64,000 nucleotides of DNA from Chenopodium formosanum. Its lineage: Eukaryota > Streptophyta > Magnoliopsida > Caryophyllales > Amaranthaceae. This document shows positions 46,387-58,442 of this stretch, one piece after another; the stretch's first letter is position 1, and each line of letters opens with the position of its first letter. The notes beneath the pieces were generated by a model, which worked only from the letters and a program-made list of their open reading frames with translations, made no database searches and had not been told where the DNA came from. Made by a program: the position numbers and the translations under genes. The stretch lies in NCBI GenBank assembly GCA_024500155.1, contig CM044867.1:25741632-25805631 (forward strand), given 5' to 3'.

Positions 46387-47941
46387 TGATGGGCGTTAGA
46401 ACGGTCGCTCATTCCACACTCAATCAAACACATTTATTAACAAACACCTTACAAACCAAGCATAATGACAAGTAAGAGTTCGGTCCACAAGGAACGGGAT
46501 ATGGTTGCTAAAGTTCTTAACACTTAAGCTAATTCGAAGTCAATGGTGAATTGGGTTTCGTCAAGTAGACAAACAAACTATGGTTCTAAATCAATGGATT
46601 AAAGACACTAGGGAATGAGATCCACTCAACCAAGGCAATTAGGCAAACGGGGAGTAAAATAGACAAGATATAGCAAGGACTATATGTAAAATCAACCTCA
46701 TGCAATGAGAAAACAACTCACACTACTAAACTTAGATTCCTCATTAGTCTAGCAATAGATGATACATAATCAAATTGCAATAAGTAATGACACACTCAAT
46801 TTACACTTCCATGTCAAATTAGGCATATCATGCTATCAAGCTCCTAAGTCAAGGGTAGCTAATCCTATCATGAAGAACTAACAAGCAATCTCATATAATC
46901 AATTTAATTGCAATACAAACATCAATGTTTCTCCCTTATTTTCATAACTAACCCAAAAGGTTGAGTTTCACCCAACCCCTAGCAAGAAGACTACTCACAA
47001 CTCATATTTATCAACATGCAATCAACAATTAGGGTTCTAACTACTTCAATAATTGGGGAAAAGTGGTTAACGATTGAAATAACTATCATCCAATAACAAA
47101 TTACAAAGAACTAAGAAGATTTAAATAACATGCAAAAGCAAATGAAATCAGAAATTAAGTAGAAAAAGGTTGGAGAAATTACTAATTGAAGCTTGAATTT
47201 GAATAACAATGGAGGAACTTGTCTTCTACAATGATTGAGATGGAGAATTCCAAACTAATAATTGAAATCTAACTAATGATTTGAGAGTATTTATGTTCCT
47301 ACAATTACAAACTAAGAGGAAGTACTGAAAACTTGGCTGCCGCACAATTGAGCAAAAGGGGGTATTTATATGACCCTCAAATAAAAAAAGACGGAGAAAA
47401 CAAGAATCGGGTACGGCTACAGGGGCGCACGGACGTGCCAGGGGTGGCACGGACGTGCAGCCTTAGTGGCACGGACGTGCCACCCTAAGCACGGCCGTGC
47501 AAAATCGGGCAGTAGCTTCAACTTAGGCCAAGTGAGATGCACGGCCGTGCAGCTTCTGGCACGGACGTGCTTGCTGACTTGCACGGACGTGCTTAAGCCT
47601 TGCACGTCCGTGCCAAATCAGGCAGTGGCTTGACTTGGCTGGGACACTCCTGCACGGTCGTGCAGGACATGGCACGGCTGTGCAGGGTCTTCTAAGCCCT
47701 TTTCTTCACATTCTCTTCAGTTTTGCTCCTTTGTCACGGCTTCTAACCTCGGTTTGTTATCCATATGCTTTAAATCATCGGTTTTTGGACCTAAAAACTC
47801 AACAAAAACACTAAAAACCCGTGAAGCAAGGGATACACAAAAATTGAATGAAAATAGGATAGAAGTGAACCTAAATGCTAATATATCGAGTAAACAAGGT
47901 TCAAAAATCACCCTAAAATTGTATCAAATAACAAGTTATCA
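46387..47941 (-). mobile_element. Athila-type solo LTR, minus strand
   Basis: On the minus strand it starts tgataacttgttatttgat and ends ctaacgcccatca. Flanking pentamers ctcat (46382-46386) and ctcaa (47942-47946) agree in four of five bases. It is 1555 bp with a TG...CA border. It carries about ten GC palindromes of the type gcacggacgtgc between 47,427 and 47,683. Confidence 0.8.
47427..47683. repeat. GC-palindrome cluster, gcacgg(a/c)cgtgc type
   Basis: Copies start at 47427, 47447, 47469, 47489, 47539, 47559, 47581, 47602, 47652 and 47672. Most neighbours are 20-22 bp apart; larger gaps are about 50 bp. The core is imperfectly palindromic (acggacgt) or perfectly so (acggccgt). Confidence 0.9.
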
Positions 47942-48868
47942 CTCAACACACGACTCAACTATTTATATTACTAAGACTCCATTAATTAATAATTGGTAAA
48001 TCATTATTTTTATTCATTGGATTACGCAATAGACAAGGTTGTCCAACCCATGCTCCATTTGGAACATAAATAAAAGAAAAACCCCATGCCTCCTTTCGGA
48101 AACATCAATAAACATCCAACGACCACGGGCGCGACTCCGTGACCGTAGTTAGTATGAGATCTCACCTAACTCCTAGTTTTAAAAAATATTTGAAATAAGA
48201 GACTCGTAGATCAGACGGCCTCGAGAAAAGTACACGGCTAATACCCCATGCACCCCAACCCCTGATTGTCATTACTCCAGAAGTGCACCAATCCAAAGTT
48301 TTATTGCTCATCCATCTTGCACTTTACGTGATTTACAGGTTTAGACTTGGTGATGACTCATATGCATAACAATACAATCAATCCAATATCAATTCAATCA
48401 AGTAAAACAACTTTTCAATTTCAATTCTTGATTTATTAGTGGCAAGCAACATTTAATAATTATTCCTTTACTACCTCGGTGTATAAACACCTTGAGTGCA
48501 TAAGGCACCCCAAAACCTCAACCTCGTCTTAGAAGACTTAAATTCTTCCTTTACTCATCCTGCTTGCATAATCATGAATGAGTAATAAATTAATCATTAC
48601 ACCAATCATATACCTTTGCCTCTAAGCGCACCTTGCATAATTAGAGCACAAATAATACATGCAATATAAAATAGTGCACGTCATACGAAATTCACAATGT
48701 ATAGCCAAACAATTTAACTCAGTCATCCCTATACATGATACTAAGTTCTCGATCCGTCGTCCTTAAACATGCACCTAAAAGAAAGGTTTCGTAACTTGTA
48801 CGTACCTTGAGCAAACGAATTAGTATGCCACTTTACTAACTAGAAATCACCTTCAATAAACTCCTCTC

Positions 48869-50448
48869 TGATAAGTTTCATTTATGTCGCTATTTTTAGG
48901 AGTTTTCTACTTAGTTTTTCATAGTTTTTCTATCTTTTTACTTGGTTTTAATAACGTTTTACTACATTTGTCATGTTTGTGTGTGAAATGTCGTTATTGC
49001 TCAATTTTGGCTTTTCTTGCATATTTTGGTGGCTTATGACATTAGATTAAACTTTATTGGTTTACTCTTATGTTTAGGAACACTTGGATAAGTTCATTGC
49101 TCAAGATTGAAGAAATATAAAACATAAAAGAGCAAGTAATGAAGAAATGTGCACTTGATTTGCAAAGATCATACTTAAAACGCCTATATCTTTTGATCTA
49201 CAAAACATTTTTAGGAGATTCTAATTGGAGATGAAAGCTTATCTCGAGAGCTTTCCAACGACAGGTCATATGCTCAATTCCGATGTAAAACGTGGGAGAT
49301 ATGCTCATTTGAAGCTGAGCAGTTTGCCCAGTCCGAGAGGAGCGGGCGCTCCGGTTCTTGGAGCGGGCGCTCCAAAATCTGCACGCCCGCTCCTCACACG
49401 AAATCCAAAATTAAAAAAACAGATTGTTTCCTCCATATTTGGGGCGGGCGCTCCGACCTTCTGCACGCCCGCTCCGGCACCTGGAGCGGGCGCTCCACCT
49501 CCTGCACGCCCGCTAGTCTACGCGCTGCTCGACTTTTTGTGGAGCTTCCTAGGCAATTTAGTAAGGACTATAAATAGATTTTTTGCTCATTTTAGAGGGA
49601 GAATTTATTTTTTCAGTAGTTTTTAGGTTAGTTTTAGGTTTTTAGAGAGAGAAACTCTCAAATTTTGGAGAGAGAAAGTGAGAGAAACAATGGTTTTCAT
49701 GGATTTTGGATAATTAAAGGAGTAATTTGATGATTTGAAGATCTCCATTTTATATCAATGAGCATTTCTTACTCTCTCCTCTCTTTATGCTTTATTAATT
49801 GCTTTGTTAATCATGTTTGAGTAGATTTCCTTCTACTAGGTGTTGGGTGAAGCTTTGTTATGGTTAATTGAGTTATTTGAGATAAATTTGATGATGATTG
49901 TGTGATTAAATTGATTGAATTGATGATGGCATGTTGTTTGTTTTAGATTGGATTGATCTCCCAAGATAGCAAACTTAATTGCATGTTAGTTCTAGTTTGA
50001 CAAGGGATTGTGAATTAGAATTTATATATTTGATTGCATTTTGGGTAAATTTCTTCTATGCACCTAGTCAATGAGGGATCTAGGCTAGGAATTTGAGAGA
50101 TTGCTCTTGAGTGTAATTAATTCTCATTTTAATTCTTTCTTTGAATGATTGATTGTCAAATCGATTCCCATTAACTTGTTAATTGTTCAAAGTGGATCTT
50201 TAATTTGCCCCTAGTAGACTTTATAATATCTTGATCTTTATATGTGTGTTAGTGTAGTTGTAGTGTCCACTATCCATAAACCGACTTCGGCGTAGCTTAA
50301 GCATTAGATCGAGAACAATCCAACATTACCGTTCCTTGTGGTTCGACTCCGAACTTACCACTAGACTTGTTTAGGGGTTAGTTTAGGATTATAATAAATT
50401 TGTTTGGCCGTGAGGAGGTTAGTTAACGACATAATTTCCCCGCACCCA
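48869..50448 (+). mobile_element. Athila-type solo LTR, plus strand, 5-bp TSD
   Basis: It starts tgataagtttcatttatgtc and ends tttccccgcaccca. A perfect duplication, ctctc, flanks it (48864-48868 and 50449-50453). It is 1580 bp. It carries its own cluster of GC palindromes (ggagcgggcgctcc type) at 49339-49516. A 133-codon ORF there is produced by the repeat. Confidence 0.88.
49339..49516. repeat. GC-palindrome cluster, ggagcgggcgctcc type
   Basis: Units start at about 49339, 49360, 49380, then 49441, 49462, 49483 and 49503, so 20-21 bp apart in two blocks. Forward (gagcgggcg) and reverse (cgcccgctc) forms alternate. Confidence 0.9.
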
Positions 50449-50885
50449 CTCTCCCAAGCCAAATAATAACATCTCAATCAATACCCAATCAATCAAATTT
50501 ACAGCAATACTAACTTACTTTAAAACCTTCAAAATCCAAATCGAACAACACTTTAAAACCTTCCCTTTAGTTAAAATTAAAGGCTTATATATAGTTCTTT
50601 AAATTTTTCTTCATAAAAACCTTAAAATACACTCTTATACATGAAATTACAGCAAGTTCAATGTCTAATAAAAATCTGAAAATTATATAAAAACCTCTAA
50701 AAATCTCCCTTTTTAATGGGTGATTAAACCTTCTTTATAAAACATCAAAAGTAGTACTTAGAAACTATTTCCAACACTTAAAACTTCAATAAAAACATAT
50801 ATTTATGCTTAATTAACTTTAAACATAATTAATTTTATTAATCAAACTCAAGGATAATATTTTAAGTGTAAAAAAACTTCGTTAA

Positions 50886-51782
50886 AATCAAAAACTGCCC
50901 GAAAATAATAATGAATGTTGTAATGTTGAAGACTTAGTTGAATTAGATTGCGGAGTTTTCGAAGTATTTCCTATCTTAGTTGGTTCTTGTAATGGCCTTG
51001 TTTGTTTGGTTGATAAAGAAGAGTATGCTGGTAAATTTATTATATGGAACCCTGCCAATAAAGAATATCGCGATATTGATAACCCGAAAGATATACCCAA
51101 TGTGTTAGCTTCTGGTTTTGGTTATGTTTCGTCGTATGATGATTATAAAATTGCAGCTTCATTTGGGACACGTAGTGGGAAGTTTCGAGGTTTTTATGTG
51201 TTTTCGTTAAGGAGTGGAAATTGGACTAGAATTGTTGGTAAATATAATAGGCGTAACCTTCCTATTGCAGTGACATTGGAAAAGGAAGCATTGCTTATTG
51301 ATGACACTTTATATTGGCCTCCTAGAAGTGCTGAGCGTTTTGACCAATACTATAAGGCTGAACATATTATTGGGTTTGATTTAGTTAGTAAGAAATTTGA
51401 AGAAATCCCATTGCCAGATGATTCAGGTAGGTACTGTGATGTGGAGTTGTATCGGTTTAAAGGGAATTTGACATTTCGTGGTCAAAAGCCTTGTAACTAT
51501 AATAATCGCCGTGATGTTTGGGACTTTTGGATGCTGAAGGAAGTTGATGAAACTAATACTTGGGAGAAATTATTCACTGTTGATCTTTCAAAAGTCGCAT
51601 TTTATAATTTCTCTAAGACAGATAAATGTTTGGTGCGACACTTTGAGCATTTCAAGCTAATTGACCCATCTAAGGAAGCTCTAGAACTAGTCCATTCTGA
51701 CGGGGCAGAAACAGATGATTACATTGAGAGTCTCGTTTCACCTTGTGCAACAACTGAGTCTGATGAGGAGGATGAAAACTAA
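50886..51782 (+). pseudogene. F-box-associated (FBA) domain gene, 5'-truncated
   Basis: An open frame without a start Met runs to TAA at 51780-51782 (about 298 codons). It contains VGSCNGLVCL, WNPANKEYRDI, GFGYVSSYDDYKI, VFSLRSGNW and IIGFDLVSKKFEEIPLP, the usual order of the F-box-associated interaction domain, followed by an acidic tail (TTESDEEDEN). The N-terminal F-box is absent. No in-frame ATG exists in the first 180 codons. Intact relatives bind Skp1 through the F-box and recruit substrates through this domain for SCF ubiquitination. It is truncated where the degenerate LTR ends. Confidence 0.85.
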
Positions 51783-52813
51783 GCTATGAGGTTAGTTTGA
51801 TTATATATTTCATTCTAATTCTTTGTGCTTAGTTTTATACGCTTGTTGGTTTTTGCTAGTTAACCATGAGGTTTTATCGTATCATATGTTCTTATGCTTT
51901 GGGTTTCTTTCCTGTCTTTTTTGCTAAATTTTTATTAACGAAACAAATAGAGTATAATGTTGAAACTCAACCAACATATTCAACAAAGATGCCACCTGCC
52001 TTATTTTGCATATACACAAACTTCATGAGGTTCCTACACATTGGTGTTTAAGTCGTTATTCATGCAGAGAAGGATCATTTTCTTCTCACATTTTTTAAAG
52101 AGTGTCCTTTTATGTTCAACTAAACACTATCTTTAGTGACTAGCCAAATTCTGAAAGTCACACTAGCCTGAGGGTCTGGAGATGTAATAGCGTTAGAGAT
52201 GAAAGGAGATGTTCATATCTATCCTAGAAGGGTACAACAGATCTGTAGAGTACTTAATTGATGCATGCTCGTTTTGTTTATCTTGCAGCACATAGTCTCG
52301 AATGGTGTAGGATTTTAATGAATTATGACACTTTTTCCTTGGGGAGAAGGCTTCTTTAAGTGCCATCATAACTACACGATTATTGCTGTTTGAGCGTCTT
52401 TAACATTGGTTTTGTTCATTGGATTGAAAATGTATACAATCTATTGTAATCCGTAGCATTTTGCTCAAAGCTTTTCTGTTAGTCTTTTTCGTTGTATGTT
52501 CATTAACATGGATACATCCGTACACTCCTGCAATTCCATTGCTACAGGCTTTTCATAAACAAGACTTGTGGTTTATTTCAGGTGCATTTGTGCTTTAAAG
52601 CTACTGGGTGCCTATCTCTCGTTTTTTTTTTTGTTTCTAGACGGAAATTTTACAATACTGTTTTTGTTATTTTCTTCTCCCCTTGGCAACTTGAATCATT
52701 GTTAGGATTTTAGAAATGATAAATTTTGAGAACATATTATCAACAACAATTAATTATTTCTCTTTTTGTCGGGATGTAACATTACAGACCGCTATTGATC
52801 CGATCATGGATAG
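51783..52813 (+). other. Probable 3' UTR and intron of the F-box relic
   Basis: A donor-like ctatgag|gttagt at 51785-51797 and an acceptor-like attacag at about 52,786 could define a 3' UTR intron. No conserved coding sequence is visible. Confidence 0.35.
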
Positions 52814-53002
52814 GATTCATCAAAAGATTCTCCTGAAAAAAAGGTAGATATTTCGTACTTTTTAAATAGTTCCAAAATTTCTGATGATGGCAAGGTCAAT
52901 CAGTATTGGGTTAGTTCTGATGATGCTGATAAAGACAGTGATTATTTTAAGTATGCGTTATCTGATGAAGAAGACGAAGATGAGGATGATGGATTCTGGT
53001 AA
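52814..53002 (+). CDS. Acidic C-terminal exon-like ORF, uncertain
   Basis: A 62-codon frame follows an AG acceptor and ends FKYALSDEEDEDEDDGFW-stop. It is strongly acidic, like the tail of the upstream F-box relic, so it may be an alternative 3' exon or the tail of a duplicated copy. No start codon and no family are recognised. Confidence 0.3.
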   Translation, partial: DSSKDSPEKKVDISYFLNSSKISDDGKVNQYWVSSDDADKDSDYFKYALSDEEDEDEDDGFW

Positions 53003-54724
53003 ATAGAAATTTAGAGTTAATTTATAGTCTCATGTTGGTAGCTCATAGAGTGAAGTATGTTTTTTTTTTTTTTTCATTTGCTTTCCTTGTCTTTAGTCTG
53101 ATTATCCTGGGAGTCTTAGGCATCTCGAATAGAAAAGATCTTATAAATGATGGCCTAGTCTTTCATCAGTTAATATATTTGAATATGTACTTTGACCAAT
53201 TAGTTTGATATCATCGAGCTTCAATAGGGTATTTGAGAGGATTATTATTTCTAAAGCACAATAATATCAACCTGCTAGGATAAATATTTTTGAATGGTAA
53301 CCTTTCTTATTTAACAAGGTTGCTCTGTTGAAGCAAAGTAAATCTCATGTGGCATTCCATTCCCTCCATTTTTCTTCTTGTGAGCCTCATATGAGGGATT
53401 GCTAATATCGCACTAAGTAGTTTCCCTCTCAGTTGCTGGATGGCCTGGCTACCTTTTATTTTCCTGTGAAATCAACATTTTAGTTTGAACCCCAACTTAC
53501 ATGCAAGAACATATAATTTATAGTATTAAAGACTTAAAGTCCACTTTCACTAGCCTTTGCATCCTAGGAACTCTAGGAAGCCTGTAGTATAAATGTTTTA
53601 AGTTCCAATGTCACCACATTTGGGAACTCTAGTAAGAATGTCCTTCAAGTTTTCTGATGAATAACATTGCTCAACCTCAGCTTTCATCTCTTTTAATCAA
53701 TTACCCTAGGAGTCTTGTGCATCTTGTGTAATAGTCGAAGGATCTAAAAATGATGGTTTAGTCTTCCATCAGCTCATGTATCTGAAAATGTACATGAGAA
53801 GTGATTCTATTAATATGATTTCTTTCAATGTGTACAATGTATCACATAATGACATTGTTGCCTTTCCTGCTACTATCAGACAACCACATGCAAGGATCTT
53901 AATTTTAGATGACATTGTTGCCTTTCCTGCTATTATTACAGTGAAGCAAAGTAAATCTTAGATTACCTTTCCTATGTCAATGAGTGCTAACAGTTATCCA
54001 ACAGCAAAGTAACTCTTAGGTTACATACCCTATGTCAATGAGTGCTACCTCGTTGGATTTTTGGGATGGCCTGACAAATTAGGGTCAACAATTTGTTTTA
54101 AAACTTCTTTAGACCTATGTTGTAGAGTTTGATCTATGATTCAACAGGATTTTGCTATTTTCATCTTTTTACAACATGATGATTTCTTGAAGGAGGTGGA
54201 ATTGTTCCCCTTCTCTTGTCGATTTCGTCCTTAATTTTTTTTTGTTACGCTTAAGGTGAGATTGGCTCATGCCTGTGAGTAGTTGGAGTTTTGGTGGCAG
54301 TTAAAATAAATAAATTTAACCTCCCTTAGTGAATTCGGCTGCCAATGAAAGGGATTAGCATGTGAGTGGTGTGCATTCGATTAGTATTTACCAAAACCTT
54401 GGGGATATTAGTCATTGGTTTACTTCCTCCTTTGTTAATTGCAACATTTGAGAATTTTTACTATTCAATATTCATACACTCTTTTTTAACTGTTGTTTGT
54501 GAAATTGTGAATAACAACCTTTGTTTTTTTAAGTGCCCCTATTGGAACTATTTGCATTGTTCACCTGACCTACTTTGACTAATGTTTGTGGTTTATACAT
54601 AAGAAAAAATAGTCTTGTAAGTACTTGTTAGAGTTATAATGAATAGTGTATTAGTATTCAATTGTTATAATCTATACTAATTGATCATTAAAGATATAAT
54701 TGGAAAGTTTTGCATCAGCATATT

Positions 54725-54841
54725 TGTAAAGTCATGGGGCACTTTAAAAAAACGAAGGGAGTATATGTTAGGAAGAACATATACTCATTATCTCATTAAT
54801 TAAAAAATGATTCCAATAGATTGGTCCCCCATGACTTTACA
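54725..54841. repeat. Short inverted repeat, MITE-like remnant
   Basis: tgtaaagtcatgggg is mirrored by ccccatgactttaca about 90 bp later, with a gaagggagtata motif inside, reminiscent of Stowaway/Tourist-like MITEs. Confidence 0.4.
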
Positions 54842-55249
54842 ATGAGTATATGACATAATTGGTCTTGATTTAACTTTCAAAATATTAAATTTTTTTAAAT
54901 TAAATTTTACTAAAGTTTAGTAAAGATATTAATGACATTAAATGTGCATTGTCAAGCATGAAAACCCAAACATTGCAATTAAAAAGAATAGAGGAAGTAT
55001 GTTGCTACCAATGTCTGCATCGTAGTATTGTTTAGTTGCTTGTTTATAAAGCATCTTTGTTTGATGTGCATCTACAAATCACTTTGTCTTACTGTTAGTA
55101 AAGTTGGTTGTACTTTATGTTAAGATGGGTGATACTGTCCCTCAAAAAAAAAAAAAAAAAAAAGGGTAATATCGTAATAGATTGAAATGTAAAATTTTAC
55201 ATTCTCTAAATAGTTGTTTCTGTGTTTAGGCCATGTTCTCTTCACCTTA

Positions 55250-55250
55250 A

Positions 55251-55290
<40 letters not shown>

Positions 55291-55291
55291 T
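55250..55291. repeat. (TAA)n microsatellite
   Basis: About 14 uninterrupted ata/taa units. Confidence 0.95.
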
Positions 55292-56448
55292 ATAGTGAAA
55301 AAAATTTAAATTCAATAAATATAAGTTAAGTGTAGCAAAAATAAGTTAATTCAATAAAGTAAGCTTTAATAAAAAAAAATAAAAAAAAAATAAAAAACCA
55401 GTCACCTTAAAGAACGAGTACATTAGTGAATCAATAAAACTAAATTTTAACTAATGAAAATAATTGAAGTTCGGCATAGATAATGTAATTTTAGTAAAAA
55501 ATATTTCAATAAAAATAATTCAATTCAGTTTAAATAACGTGAAGAGAACAAGGTCTTATACTTATTCATAAGTCCGTAGTCTCTAATCTAAGTTGTTTAC
55601 AGAGTCGTGGGTGTTTTGGTTTAGTCTTCCATCATGTCCTATATCTGAACATGTATTGATAGAATTCTCAAAAGGTAACCTCTTATATTTAGTATGGTTG
55701 AATATTTGAAACTAGGTTACTCTCATGTGACATACCTTCAGTTTCTCAATAGCAGCATACTAGACATTGTTAGCATTACATGTAGTAATTTAATCCTTTT
55801 GATTTCTAGGATTGCCCTGCCTGCTTGTTATCTGTTATTACCCAATGGAACCCGCTTTTTGTTTTAATCCCTTGTGAAAACTTCCCTGTTAAAATCCCCT
55901 GTCATTAGTTCATACTCGTAATCTCACCTCTACTCTAAATTTAGGTAACTATCGTGAGCATGCAGTAGTTTTTGTGTTAGGTTGTCTGAAAATGATGGTT
56001 CAGTCTTCCATCAGCTTATGTTTTGATCTGAACATGTCCATAAGGCATGATTATTGTGTGAGCCATTGAATAAGATTTCCACCAGCTTTGATTGGACACC
56101 AGAGAATTTTAGATGATTTGTGTATAATTTATAGCATGATGCTTTCTTTGGAGTATTATTGTCTTTCCTGCTACTATCAGAAAATTACGTGAATGTATCA
56201 TAAGCAACTCTTAGGTTACTTTCCCTATACTAAAGAGTGTACTACTATGATAGTATCCACACCTTGTAGCTCTCCCTCTTGATTTCTAGGATGACCTGCC
56301 TGTTCAGGTCCAAAACTTTGTTTTATAATGCTCTTTGTGTTAAGACTGATATAGTAAATTCCAGTTATGATTCAATGGGAGTTTGTTTCTTATGGTATTT
56401 GTCTATTTTACACTCCTTCAGTCCCTTTTTGGTCAAACAGGGCAAACT

Positions 56449-56472
56449 AGGGGGGGGGGGGGGGGGGGGGGG
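56449..56472. repeat. G homopolymer, about 24 bp
   Basis: An uninterrupted run of about 24 G, unusual in this AT-rich context. It lies inside the diverged repeat array. Confidence 0.9.
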
Positions 56473-57410
56473 ATGGGGGATTCCGCCTCGTTGAGCTTTT
56501 AAAAAACCCTTTGAACAAAATCAAATTTCAGCTGCCAAACAAAATAACACAGCTTCAGTAAATTAGTTCCTACACATTGCAGAATCAGAGGCTTATTGGA
56601 TATACAAGGCAGTTATCTGGCCTAAAGTTGGACTGCGTATTGCATTGTTAATACGTTGAGCACAGGAGAACTTAACGTTGTTGTTCAGTAGTAACATTGC
56701 AGTTTTTCACTCTGCCTCAGCTGGCTTCTCCATCTTGTGGTTCAACCCCCACACTGTGGAGCCCCCAGGCAAGATAGCTCTTGCAAGTGTGCAATATGGG
56801 GTCTTGGGAGCACCGGAGCAGGATTGACTGATGTTAGACTTTACCAGTTTACTATGAGGAAGCTCAGTCAGCAATCAGCAGTTTTCCTCCCAAGTTTCCC
56901 GATGAAAAACCTTGCTTAACCTCCTTCAGTTCTCCAATATCTATTCTTGATTAAATAAATTATTCTAGGAGTTTTGTGTATTGCACAGTAGTTTTTGAGT
57001 AAAGTCGTCTGCAAACGAATGTTCAGTCTTTCGTCACCTCATTCAATCAAATATGTCGATTAATCAATTCTTTTAGATTCCTCCAGCTTCAGTAATCAGT
57101 GATATCCTTGAGAGGATTAATATTTCGATATATCTGTAATATATGCCATAACGACCACCTGCAAAAACAGTAGTTTCAGACGATGTGAAACTCTTGTAAT
57201 GTTTTTAAATTGATGGAAACTAAGTTTCTCTCAAGTAGCATTCACCACAACTTTTCTGCAGACTGCCAGAATCCAGTTTTTGCTGATTTTCCTGTGATGC
57301 TCATGGATGGCCTGCCTGTTCTTTCTCAGCGAATTCGGCATATAGTTTTAAAACCTCTGCAAAAATATCAAAGCTTAAACATTTTAACCATTGCATAGAG
57401 TCAATGCCCA

Positions 57411-58442
57411 CTGTCAATTTCTCATGCTTATGAAGTTATGATACACAATGTTAAATTCTGTATTGTGTCCATTTAGATTTTATATGACCTTTATACTCCA
57501 AGGAGCTTATACTAAAAAAGAAATCAATAATAATTAATAGATACGAAGTTAGTTCATCACTAGTAAGCTACTCAGAGGAGCATTACTAGCTCCAATTACA
57601 ACTCAAGAAAATGATGGCTTGAAAACCAAAATTTTTGCCTTAAAACATGCTGCAGGGATACCAGCATTTACCTTTAGCAATTTTCCCTACTAAAATTTTG
57701 GTCAAGTTAAGATTTTTTTTTTCTTGTAATTGTGATGGCTGCCAATTAATGTGATTCTATTTGGTCATAAGATTCGCAACGTTGTTTATAACTTGTCTAT
57801 TTACTATTTTATTAGCTATCTTCCAGCAATACATGAGAAGACTAATACAAGTAATATGTTGTATTTAGTATATCATTTTTTATGTTTGTCTACAAAAATT
57901 CATGTTTAGCCTTGTATATCCAACTTTTTAGCTCTTTCATCAATTCAATAATCTATACTAATAGATTAAAAGGCGTTTCTAAAAATGTCTCTACGCCATG
58001 TAAATCTCTCACTACGCCACATCATTAACTCAACTCCTTTATAGCAAATTATAATAACATTTAGCACTCTTTTGTGCGATCTAACAATATTTTAGACCTA
58101 ATATAAAAAAGAAAAAATAATTAAAAAAAAATATCTAAGCAACGTCAATTTTGTTCAAATATCAAACACTGATCTAATAGGGAGGAGCAAAATTGGATTG
58201 ATCGAAACGAAATTACAGAATGTGAAGAAAAAAATTACATCAGTTATATCCGACAGATATAGAGAATACATCTTAGGGAAGATTCGAACATGTGATTCAA
58301 CGTAGGAAAGCAAGCTTGGTATCATTGAAGTGTATCTACGAAACAATAGCACCTAAATAATTGAGGTGTTGTATGTGGTGATGTTCTGTCATTCAGCAAA
58401 CATAACCTAGAAAATTGTCATAACTCTGCTTCTTGAATATAA
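57411..58442. other. Intergenic, nothing recognised
   Basis: AT-rich sequence without coding signal. The part next to 58442 should be the 3' UTR of the minus-strand reductase gene. Confidence 0.5.

Larger units (their letters stand above)
45825..50900 (-). mobile_element. Minus-strand LTR (TGTAACACCC type), truncated and twice interrupted
   Basis: The plus-strand start tgtaacaccctgaac is the reverse complement of an LTR 3' end. Segments 45825-46386, 47942-48868 and 50449-50900 are one LTR split by two solo LTRs. Shared blocks with 24381-25764 (minus-strand gtgccttatgcactcaaggt, gtcatcaccaagtct) and with 27680-28060 support this. Its own 5' end is missing: the promoter part seen at 27300-27670 has no counterpart beyond about 50,900, where F-box gene sequence begins. 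Confidence 0.7.
53090..57400 (+). repeat. Five diverged copies of a two-motif repeat unit
   Basis: Each unit has a block like aatgatggttyagtcttccatcag, at about 53148, 53748, 55618, 55990 and 57015, followed 190-315 bp later by a block like ggatggcctgcctgttc, at about 53438, 54062, 55808, 56288 and 57304. Unit spacing varies (about 370 to 1870 bp) because of indels and insertions. No ORF is shared between units. This may be old duplications of a 3' UTR or a non-coding exon. Confidence 0.6.

Noticed and set aside
47427..47683. Possible CRISPR-like array
   Set aside because: Repeats are 12-bp palindromes at 20-22 bp in a plant LTR; no CRISPR repeat/spacer sizes or cas genes.
49225..49626. 133-codon ORF with repeated GAGAP-like text
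   Set aside because: It is produced by the 21-bp palindrome cluster inside a solo LTR; no family, and 20-bp steps elsewhere would break the frame.
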